Shown here: in pieces, positions 42,008-50,916 of the stretch
Position numbering within the stretch: position 1 is the first letter of the stretch
How the letters are laid out: each line of letters starts with the position of its first letter
The notes under the pieces: model-generated
The model's input: only the letters and a program-made list of their open reading frames with translations
Database searches by the model: none
Told to the model about the DNA's origin: nothing
Assembly (NCBI GenBank): GCA_017860005.1
Contig: JAFNAE010000003.1
Span: forward strand, 1-50,916
Origin: Acidobacteriota bacterium
Lineage (GTDB): Bacteria > Acidobacteriota > Thermoanaerobaculia > Multivoradales > JAGPDF01
DNA: 50,916 bases
Direction: 5' to 3'
Program-made: the position numbers and the translations under genes

Positions 42008-42100
42008 GGCCGGGTCTGTGGAGGAGGCCTCCGGGCGGGCGTGGAGGGCCTCACCGGTGGGCCGGCGACCGGCCGCCTGCTGATAGCCTCCTCGACCGCC

Positions 42101-42952
42101 ATGGCCGCGACCCGCCGCATCCGCATCGCCCACAGCCCAGATTCCGACGACGCCTTCATGTTCTACGCCCTCACCCAGGGCGTCCTCGACATCGACGGGC
42201 TCCAGATCGACCACGTGCTCTCCGACATCGAGAGCCTGAACCAGGCTGCGTTCGACGGCGCCTACGAGATCACGGCGCTCTCCTTCCACGCCTACGCCCA
42301 CCTGGCCGACCGCTACCTGCTGATGCCCTCCGGGGCGAGCTTCGGGGACGGCTACGGACCGGTCGTGATCGCCACCCGCGAGGTCGGCCGCGAGGAGCTG
42401 CCCGGCCTGACCACGGCGGTGCCGGGCGAGCTGACCACCGCCGCGCTCGCGCTCAGGCTCTGGCAGCCTGCGGCCAGGACGCGCGTCGTGCCCTTCGACA
42501 GCGTCTTCGAAGAGGTGGCGAGCGGCCGCGCCGACGCCGGCGTCGTCATCCACGAGGGGCAGCTCACCTTCGAGCGGCGCGGCTTCGTGCCGGTGGTGGA
42601 CCTCGGGGCTTGGTGGCAGCGCGAGACCGGTGGGCCGCTGCCGCTCGGTGGCAACGGCATCCGGCGCGACCTCGAGCCGGAGCTGCGCCGCCGCCTGTGC
42701 CGGCTGCTCACCGAGAGCATCGCCTACGGGCTCGAGCACCGTGCCGAGGCGCTCTCCTTCTCCTCGCGCTACGCGCGCGAGCTCGAGGGCGAGCCGGCGC
42801 TCCAGGACCGCTTCGTGGGCATGTACGTCAACGACTGGACGCGCGACTACGGCGAGGCCGGGCGCCGCGCCGTGCAGCTCCTGCTCGACCGCGGCGCGGA
42901 GGCGGGCGTGCTGCCGCGGCGGGTCACGGCGGAGTTCGAAGCCGTCGCATGA
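42101..42952 (+). CDS. mqnD: MqnA/MqnD-family protein, likely 1,4-dihydroxy-6-naphthoate synthase (menaquinone via futalosine)
   Basis: IRIAHSPDSDDAFMFYALTQG, ITALSFHAYAHLADRYLLMPSGASFGDGYGPVVI, GVVIHEGQLTF, PLPLGGNGIRRDL. Confidence 0.88.
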   Translation: MAATRRIRIAHSPDSDDAFMFYALTQGVLDIDGLQIDHVLSDIESLNQAAFDGAYEITALSFHAYAHLADRYLLMPSGASFGDGYGPVVIATREVGREELPGLTTAVPGELTTAALALRLWQPAARTRVVPFDSVFEEVASGRADAGVVIHEGQLTFERRGFVPVVDLGAWWQRETGGPLPLGGNGIRRDLEPELRRRLCRLLTESIAYGLEHRAEALSFSSRYARELEGEPALQDRFVGMYVNDWTRDYGEAGRRAVQLLLDRGAEAGVLPRRVTAEFEAVA

Positions 42953-43602
42953 CGGCGCCGCGCGCGGTCGTCTTCGACCTCGACGGCACGCTGGTCGACT
43001 CGCGCCACGACCTCGCCGAAGCGGTCAACCGGACCCGAGGCGAGCTCGGCCTGGCGCCGCTCGCGCTCGCCGAGGTCGTGGGCATGGTCGGGCAGGGCGC
43101 GCGCGAGCTGGTGCGCAAGGCGCTCGGCGGCGCGCCGCCGGTCGAGCTGGTCGAGCGCGCGCTGACGATCTTCCTGGCGCGCTACGAGCCGATCTGCACC
43201 GAGCGCACGCGGCCGTACCCGGGCGTCTCCGCCCTGCTCGAGGAGGAGTCCCGGCGCCGCCCGCTCGCGGTGCTCACCAACAAGCCGGAGCGGCCGACCC
43301 GCCGGATCCTCGAGCGCTTCGGCTGGACGCCCCGGTTCCGCCACGTGATCGGTGGCGACACCCTCGCCGCGCGCAAGCCGCAGCCGGACGGCCTGCTGGA
43401 GATCGCGCGCCGGCTGGGGCTCGAGCCGGCCGAGGTGGCGATGGTCGGCGACAGCGCGATCGACCTCGCGACCGCGGCGGCGGCGGGTTCGCCGTTCGTG
43501 CTCGTCGAGTGGGGGTTCCTGGGCGCGGCCGAGGGCGCGGGTCTCGGGGACGTCGCGCGCGCCGGCGACGTCGAGGCGCTGCGCCGCTGGCTGGCGGGCT
43601 GA
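42949..43602 (+). CDS. gph: HAD-family hydrolase, phosphoglycolate phosphatase-like
   Basis: AVVFDLDGTLVDSRHDLAEAVN, AVLTNKPERPTRRIL, KPQPDGLLEIARRL, AMVGDSAIDLATAAAAG; 4-nt overlap with upstream gene. Confidence 0.9.
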   Translation: MTAPRAVVFDLDGTLVDSRHDLAEAVNRTRGELGLAPLALAEVVGMVGQGARELVRKALGGAPPVELVERALTIFLARYEPICTERTRPYPGVSALLEEESRRRPLAVLTNKPERPTRRILERFGWTPRFRHVIGGDTLAARKPQPDGLLEIARRLGLEPAEVAMVGDSAIDLATAAAAGSPFVLVEWGFLGAAEGAGLGDVARAGDVEALRRWLAG

Positions 43603-43617
43603 GCGGCGGCGCGGCGA

Positions 43618-46260
43618 TCAGTAAGCGGTCAGGAAGCCCGAGACCGGGCCCGCCTGCGCGGCGCGGCGCGCGACGCAGATGTCCACGATGCCGAGCACCT
43701 GGTCGAGCACGATCTCGCCGCCGGGCAGGGCGGCCGTGCGCGGGCGGAAGAACTGGTCGGCCTCCTTGCGGTGCTCGGCGTCGCAGAAGCCGACCGCGGT
43801 GTAGGCCAGGGCGGCCGTGAACTGTGCCGGGAGCCGGGCGGCGAGATCCTCGAACGATCCCCGGGTCCAGTCGAAGAGCCGCTGTCGGCTGTCGCGCTCG
43901 GCGATCATCGTCCACAGCATCCAGCCCGCCTCGCGCAGGTCGAAGCGGCCGGATGCGAACAGCTCGAGCGCGCGGTCGACCAGCGCCGGCTCGCGGAACG
44001 AGCCGAGCGCCTCGAGCAGGCTGCGCCGGGCGCGCGCGTCCTGCTCGCGCCCCGCGGCGTCGAGCAGCCGGTCGAAGAGCGGCCCGTCGCCGTGGCGGGC
44101 GGCCACCTTCAGGTAGGCGGCGACGAGGTCGGGGGCCAGGGCCGCACGGTCCGCCAGCCAGCGCTCGACGCGCAATCGGACCGCGGCCGCGAGCTCGGCG
44201 TCCTCGCCCGGCCCGGTGAGCAGCGCCACCAGGCCCGGGCGCAGCAAGGCGTCGTCGCCGGGCTCGCCCGGGCGCGAATCGACGCCGAGCGCCTCGAGTC
44301 GGGCGCCGAAGACGGCGGCCAGGAAGCGCCGGTAGTGCGGGCGCGCGGCGTCGGAGACCAGGTGGTCGTCGATCGACTTGGCGATCTCGATCGCCGACTC
44401 GACGACGCGCCGGTGGGGGCTCGCAGCGAAGCGCGGCAGGAGGCCGAGGACGGCTTCGGGCGGGAGCTCGCCGGCGGCGAACAGGCGCGCCGCGTCCTCG
44501 AGCAGCGCGATCTGCTCGCCCGCGTCGAGCCGGTCGGCGTGCTCTGCGGCGCGCGCCAGCAGGTCGCCCTGGTAGGCGGAGAGGTAGTAGCCGATGCCCT
44601 CCTCGTTGCCCGCCACCCACTGCGGACAGAACGGCAGGTCGACCGTCTGCCGCTCGGCCTCGAGCAGGACGCGCACCGACTCGACGCGCGGGTCGGAGCC
44701 GATCCGGAGCCGGATCGGAATCGCCCAGCGCGCGGGCGCCTGCGCCGGCGTGCCGAGCGGCAGGTACCTGCGCTGCGCGAGCTCGAGGCGCGCCGGTCCG
44801 CCCTCGTCGCAGCGCAGTGCGAACGAGACCGTCGGGGCGCCCGGCTGGTCGAGGAAGCTGGCGAATGCGCTCGCGACCTCGGGCCCTCCCTCCTCTGCGA
44901 GCGCGGCCAGGAAGTCGGCGGAGGTGGCGTTGCCCCACGAGTGGCGCTGGAGATAGCGGCGGATGCCGGCCCGGAAGCGCTCCGGCCCCATCCAGGCCTC
45001 GAACATCTCGAGCAGCGAGGCGCCCTTGCCGTACGCGATGCCGTCGAAAGCGGTGACGATGTCGTCCTTGCTCGCGATCGGCCGGCGCACCTGGCGCGCG
45101 GAGGCGAGGCTGTCGGCGCCTACCGCGCGTCCGCGCCGCTCCGCGCGTTCCGCCGCGGAGAACCACTCCGGCTTCCACGCGGCGATCACCTTGTCCGAGA
45201 TCCAGCTCGCGAACCCCTCGTTGAGCCAGATGTCGTCCCACCAGGCCAGGGTGACCAGATCGCCGAACCAGAGGTGGGCGTTCTCGTGGCCGGCGGTCGA
45301 GGCGTAGCCGCGGCGGGGGGCGAGGGCGGCGTTCGCCGGATCGACGAGCAGGACCCGCTCGGCGTAGGTGATCAGCCCCGGGTTCTCCATCGCGCTGAAC
45401 GAGACGGTCTGCGGGATGACGAGATTGTCGAGCTTGGCGAACGGATGCGGGATCTCGAAGTAGTCCTCGAGGCGCGCGAGCAGCGCGCCGGTGGTCTCGG
45501 CGGCGTAGCCGGTCCTGCCCTCGCGGCCGCGGGGCACGACGATGCGCACCGGCGTGCGCGCGCGGCCCCAGACGCCGGCGTCGACGGCCACGAACGGTCC
45601 GACGCCGAGCGCGATCAGGTAGGAGGGCAGGGGCGGCGTCTCGGCGAACTCCACCGCCTTCATGCCTCCCTCCTCTTCGCGCTCGGCCACCACCGGCGAG
45701 TTGGAGACCGCCATGTGCTCGCGCCGCACGTGCAGGGTCAGCCGCCAGGGCGTGCGGAACGAGGGCTCGTCGAAGCAGGGGAAGGCGCGCCGGGCGTCGG
45801 TCGCCTCGAACTGGCTGTAGGCGTACCACTCGTCGCCGTCCTGCTGGCGGAAGAGGCCCTCGGTCTCGACCGGATCGAGGCGGCCGCGGTACGCGATCTC
45901 GAGCGTGGCGGCTCCGGCCGGCACCTCGCGCTCGAACTCGAAGCCGACGAAGTCCTCGCCGCCCGGCAGGACGCGCGCGGCGAAGGCCTCGCCGCCGGCG
46001 AGCAGGCGCGCCTCGCCGATCTCGAGCGCGGTGGCGTTGAGCCAGAGCCGCGCCGCCGGACGCTCGAGCACGATCTCGGCCGCGACGCGGCCGTCGAAGG
46101 TCTCGAGCTCGGGCCGGACGGTCAGGTCGACGGTCATGCGCACCGGCCGGGCACCGGCAGGCAGGCGCAGCTCGGGGGGCGCGACGGGTTCGGCGGCGAG
46201 CGGGGCGGCGAGCGCGAGCAGGGCGAGCAGCAGGACGGGGCGGTGGCGCGGCGCGGGCAC
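43618..46260 (-). CDS. M1 family aminopeptidase
   Basis: GTG 46260 with GAGGAG upstream; SAMENPGLITY, HENAHLWFGDLVTLAWWDDIWLNEGFASW. Confidence 0.95.
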   Translation of the reverse strand: MPAPRHRPVLLLALLALAAPLAAEPVAPPELRLPAGARPVRMTVDLTVRPELETFDGRVAAEIVLERPAARLWLNATALEIGEARLLAGGEAFAARVLPGGEDFVGFEFEREVPAGAATLEIAYRGRLDPVETEGLFRQQDGDEWYAYSQFEATDARRAFPCFDEPSFRTPWRLTLHVRREHMAVSNSPVVAEREEEGGMKAVEFAETPPLPSYLIALGVGPFVAVDAGVWGRARTPVRIVVPRGREGRTGYAAETTGALLARLEDYFEIPHPFAKLDNLVIPQTVSFSAMENPGLITYAERVLLVDPANAALAPRRGYASTAGHENAHLWFGDLVTLAWWDDIWLNEGFASWISDKVIAAWKPEWFSAAERAERRGRAVGADSLASARQVRRPIASKDDIVTAFDGIAYGKGASLLEMFEAWMGPERFRAGIRRYLQRHSWGNATSADFLAALAEEGGPEVASAFASFLDQPGAPTVSFALRCDEGGPARLELAQRRYLPLGTPAQAPARWAIPIRLRIGSDPRVESVRVLLEAERQTVDLPFCPQWVAGNEEGIGYYLSAYQGDLLARAAEHADRLDAGEQIALLEDAARLFAAGELPPEAVLGLLPRFAASPHRRVVESAIEIAKSIDDHLVSDAARPHYRRFLAAVFGARLEALGVDSRPGEPGDDALLRPGLVALLTGPGEDAELAAAVRLRVERWLADRAALAPDLVAAYLKVAARHGDGPLFDRLLDAAGREQDARARRSLLEALGSFREPALVDRALELFASGRFDLREAGWMLWTMIAERDSRQRLFDWTRGSFEDLAARLPAQFTAALAYTAVGFCDAEHRKEADQFFRPRTAALPGGEIVLDQVLGIVDICVARRAAQAGPVSGFLTAY

Positions 46261-46313
46261 GGAGCGTCTCCTCGGGTTCGGGGCCGGCGGCGGGCCGGCG
46301 GTTCGGTCGCCGG

Positions 46314-46706
46314 TCAACGCACCGGCAGGCGGAACGGGTCGGGGAACAGCTCGCCCAGGCGCCGCTCGCGGCGCCGTCCGTCGGGGGCGGCGAGCAGGAT
46401 CGGGAGCTCGGGGCCGGCGAACTCGGCGAGCGTCTCGCGGCAGAGGCCGCAGGGCGGCGCCAGGGGATCGGCGTCGGCGACCACCGCCACCGCCGCGAGC
46501 TCGCGCGTGCCGGCGGCGAGCGCGGCGGCCACCGCCGCGCGCTCGGCGCACAGGGTCAGGCCGAAGGAGCGGTTCTCGACGTTGCAGCCGACGAACAGGC
46601 GCCCATCGGCGGTGAGCACCGCGGCCCCGACGGCGAAGCGGCTGTAGGGCGCGTAGGCCGCCTCGCGCACGCGCGCGGCCGCGGCGACCAGGGGCTCCCA
46701 GTCCAT
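46314..46706 (-). CDS. cdd: Cytidine deaminase
   Basis: YAPYSRFAVGAAVLTADGRLFVGCNVENRSFGLTLCAERAAVAAA, PPCGLCRETLAEF. Confidence 0.95.
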   Translation of the reverse strand: MDWEPLVAAAARVREAAYAPYSRFAVGAAVLTADGRLFVGCNVENRSFGLTLCAERAAVAAALAAGTRELAAVAVVADADPLAPPCGLCRETLAEFAGPELPILLAAPDGRRRERRLGELFPDPFRLPVR

Positions 46707-46822
46707 GGCCGGGCAGGCTAGCACGGGGTGCGCGCGGCGGCGACCCGGATCGCGTAGGCTCGCGCTCCGCTCCGGCGGGAACCCGCGCCGCGCCCGCACG
46801 TAAAGAGGACGAGGACCGGCCG

Positions 46823-49234
46823 ATGCCCAAACCCCTCCGCTCGACGCTGGTCTGGCTCGCGGTGCTGCTGGCCGGCGCCCTCGCCGTGGCCTGGGCCTTC
46901 CCGCGCGCGTTCCCGTTCACGCCCCGCGCCTGGACCGTGTCGCGCGAGGCCGCGCGGGAGATCGCGCTCGAGAACCTGCGCGCCCTGGGCCCGCTGCCGG
47001 CCGACCCCTACGTGGTGACGCGCATGGAGGACAACGCCCGGCTCGAGGTCCGCCTGCTGGAGCGGCTCGGCGCGGGCGGGCGCGGCACGGTCCTGGCCAG
47101 CGACCTGCCCGAGCGCGTCCTCGCCTGGCAGGTCACCGTCTACGGCGCGGGCGCCCACCCGCGGGACTGGAGCTACCAGGCCGAGGTCGGGCTCGACGGC
47201 CGCCTGCTCTCGATGCGGCGGGGCTTCCCGGCCAGCGAGCCGGGCGGCGCCCTGGCCGAGACGGACGCGCGCGCGCGCGCCGAGGAGTTCCTGCGCGGGC
47301 AGGGCGTCGATCTCGGTCGCTACGAACCGCCGGCGGTGCGGCGCAAGGACCTCGACAAGCGCACCGACCTCGCGGTGCGCTTCGTCGAGCGCGCGCGGGC
47401 GCTGGGGGAGCGCATCGGCTACGGGCTCGAGGTCTCCTTCGCCGGCGACGAGCTCGCCGGGTCCGCCTTCTTCGTCGACGATCCGGACGACGACCAGATC
47501 ACGGTGGCGCTCCAGCCGATCGGGCTGTTCGGTCAGGTCGCGTTCTTCTCGACCTTCCTGGCCCTGCCGCTGGTGGCGCCGCTCTTCCTCCGGCGCTACC
47601 ACCTGGGCGAGCTGGGCGTGAAGCGCGGCCTGCAGATCTTCGCCCTGTGCATGCTGCTCGGCCTCGCCTTCTTCGCCCAGGTCTCGAGGGGCTCGACCCA
47701 GGACTCGATCTGGGGCGTGCTCTCGCGCCAGCAGATGACCTGGGTGTGGGGCGCGCAGATGATGGTGATCTTCGTCGGACCGCTCGCCATCGCCTCGTTC
47801 CTCTCCTGGTCGACGGGGGAGTCGCTGTGCAGAGAGCGCTGGGGCCGCAAGCTCGCGGCGTTCGACGCGCTCTTCCAGGGCGACTGGGCGAACCGCACGG
47901 TGGCGCTCTCGTCGCTGCGCGGCTACGCAGCGGGCTTCGCGAGCGCGGCGGGCACGCTCCTGCTCGTGCTCCTCGCCCAGCGCGGGGGCGCCACGGCGCC
48001 GTTCGCCTTCCAGATGGGCCCGTTCTGGAACCACGCCCGCTTCCCGGGCATCGCCCTGGTGTTGTTCCTCATCCTGTTCGGGCTCTACACGACGCTGTTC
48101 GGGCGGCTCTTCCTGCTGCCCGCGCTGGTCCATCGACTCGGCCGCTGGGCCGGCGGGGGGCTGGCGACCCTGCTCACCAGCTTCGTCTTCTTCGCGCCGG
48201 TGATCCTGCTGCCGCTCAAGTCGGCGGCGCCGATCTGGATCGCCTACAGCGCGGTCACGGTCGTGCTCTTCCTGGCCACCGACCTGCTCACCACGATGCT
48301 GGCCGGCATCACCGGCGCGGCGGTGCTCTCCGCCTACCCGCTCGCGGTGGCGGCCTCGCCCGCGGTCCAGCTCCAGGGCTGGATCGGCCTGCTGGCCGGG
48401 GCGGTACCGATGCTGCTCACCGCCCGCCATCTCGTCTCCGAGCGCGAGTTCGTCTACCGCTACGAGGACGTGGCGCCGCACGTGCGGCGCATCGCCGAGC
48501 GCGAGCGCCAGCGCGTCGAGCTCGAGACCGCGCGCAACATCCAGAGCTCGATCCTGCCCCAGCTGCCGGAGGCCATCCACGGCGTCGAGATCGCCCACGT
48601 CTACCTGCCCGCGACCGAAGTGGGCGGGGACTTCTACGACGTGCTCGGCCTCGAGGACGGCCGGCTGGCGGTGGCGGTGGGCGACGTCGCCGGCCACGGC
48701 GTCTCCTCCGGGCTCGTGATGTCGATGGCCAAGTCGGCGCTCGCCGTCCAGGTCACCTTCGACCCCGAGGTCGAGGCGGTGTTCCGGACCCTGAACCGCA
48801 TGGTCTACCAGAGCGCACGCAAGCGCCTGCTGGCCACGCTCTGCTACGCGCTGCTCGACCCCGTCCGGCGCGAGATGAGGTTCGCCAGCGCCGGGCACCT
48901 GTTCCCGTACCGCATCCCGGGCGAGGGCCGCGTCGAGGTGCTGGAGTCGGTGGCCTACCCCCTGGGCGTGCGGCCGACCCTCGACGTCGTGCCGAGGCTG
49001 GCCCGGCTGGCGAGCGGCGACACGGTCTTCCTGTGCAGCGACGGGCTGGTCGAGGCACGCCGGGAGGGTTCCGACGAGCACTTCGGCTTCGACCGGCTCG
49101 AGCGCCTCCTCGCGGGCCTCGCCGGCCGCCCACCCCGGGCGCTGTGCGAAGCGGTGCTCGCCGAGCTCGCCGCCTTCGCAGGCGACTCGCCGCGCGAGGA
49201 CGACCTCACCCTGCTCGCGCTGCGCATCCCCTGA
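46823..49234 (+). CDS. Multi-TM protein with C-terminal SpoIIE/PP2C (RsbU-like) phosphatase domain
   Basis: C-term [66 protein letters not shown]; upstream hydrophobic segments. Confidence 0.92.
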   Translation: MPKPLRSTLVWLAVLLAGALAVAWAFPRAFPFTPRAWTVSREAAREIALENLRALGPLPADPYVVTRMEDNARLEVRLLERLGAGGRGTVLASDLPERVLAWQVTVYGAGAHPRDWSYQAEVGLDGRLLSMRRGFPASEPGGALAETDARARAEEFLRGQGVDLGRYEPPAVRRKDLDKRTDLAVRFVERARALGERIGYGLEVSFAGDELAGSAFFVDDPDDDQITVALQPIGLFGQVAFFSTFLALPLVAPLFLRRYHLGELGVKRGLQIFALCMLLGLAFFAQVSRGSTQDSIWGVLSRQQMTWVWGAQMMVIFVGPLAIASFLSWSTGESLCRERWGRKLAAFDALFQGDWANRTVALSSLRGYAAGFASAAGTLLLVLLAQRGGATAPFAFQMGPFWNHARFPGIALVLFLILFGLYTTLFGRLFLLPALVHRLGRWAGGGLATLLTSFVFFAPVILLPLKSAAPIWIAYSAVTVVLFLATDLLTTMLAGITGAAVLSAYPLAVAASPAVQLQGWIGLLAGAVPMLLTARHLVSEREFVYRYEDVAPHVRRIAERERQRVELETARNIQSSILPQLPEAIHGVEIAHVYLPATEVGGDFYDVLGLEDGRLAVAVGDVAGHGVSSGLVMSMAKSALAVQVTFDPEVEAVFRTLNRMVYQSARKRLLATLCYALLDPVRREMRFASAGHLFPYRIPGEGRVEVLESVAYPLGVRPTLDVVPRLARLASGDTVFLCSDGLVEARREGSDEHFGFDRLERLLAGLAGRPPRALCEAVLAELAAFAGDSPREDDLTLLALRIP

Positions 49235-49303
49235 CCGGGTCCGCGGCTGGGATAGACTCCTCGCGCCGTCGTCCGACGGCATTCCTCTCGAGGAGGAGAA
49301 CTT

Positions 49304-50472
<1,169 letters not shown>

Positions 50473-50473
<1 letters not shown>

Positions 50474-50916
50474 TGGCGATCTGGCTCAACCAGGACACGC
50501 GCCTGCTCGTGCAGGGCATCACCGGCAAGGAGGGCAAGTTCCACGCCCTCGGCTGCCGCGACTACGGCACGCAGCTGGTGGCCGGCGTGACGCCGGGCAA
50601 GGGCGGCGAGATGGTCGAGGGCATTCCGGTGTTCGACTCGGTCGCCGAGGCGCGCGCCGCGACCGGCGCCAACGCCTCGATGATCTTCGTGCCGCCGCCG
50701 TTCGCCGCCGACGCCATCCTCGAGGCCGCCGAGGCGGGCATCGAGCTGATCGTGGCCATCACCGAGGGCGTGCCGGTGGCCGACATGCTGCGCGTGGACG
50801 CCTTCCTCGCCGGGCACCCGAAGGCGCGCCTGATCGGACCCAACTGCCCGGGCATCATCACGCCCGGACAGGGCAAGATCGGCATCATGCCGGGCCACAT
50901 CCACCGCCCGGGCCGG
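50473..50916 (+). CDS. sucD: Succinate--CoA ligase subunit alpha (partial, truncated by window end)
   Basis: ATG 50473 overlapping sucC stop; [56 protein letters not shown]. Confidence 0.96.

Noticed and set aside
46261-46920. Upstream extension of the M1 peptidase ORF to 1100 aa
   Set aside because: Overlaps cdd in another frame; GTG at 46260 has a good Shine-Dalgarno and signal peptide.

Overview
High-GC bacterial chromosomal segment, densely packed and almost entirely protein-coding. About 40 genes are supportable. I saw no rRNA, tRNA, CRISPR array, prophage or recognisable transposase. The backbone is housekeeping: alaS; lytic transglycosylase-pgsA-MMPL operon; pyk; ffh-rpsP-khpA-rimM-trmD-rplS-rnhB block; rarA; ddl; mqnD-like and gph; cdd; sucC-sucD (sucD runs off the right edge). 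Between these lie envelope/secretion genes (DsbD-like and thioredoxin proteins, FadL-like porin, beta-helix protein, glycosyltransferases), many peptidases (rhomboid, M2, M50, M13, M1), an SRAP protein and regulators (STAS, SpoIIE/PP2C phosphatase). The mix resembles Acidobacteriota, but that is inference only. The most interesting non-coding signal is in the divergent pyk/ffh intergenic region: a perfect 22-bp inverted repeat whose arms are each hairpins, ending exactly 24 nt from both start codons. The most interesting proteins are an aconitase-superfamily enzyme with the swivel domain before the catalytic domain, a GT-C/YfhO-like membrane protein whose frame runs about 720 bp antisense into a rhomboid gene, and a lipoprotein-like rhodanese with a non-canonical active loop. 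I found no clear case for a wholly new multi-gene system. Start codons were adjusted by eye from the supplied ORF track; no homology search was possible.
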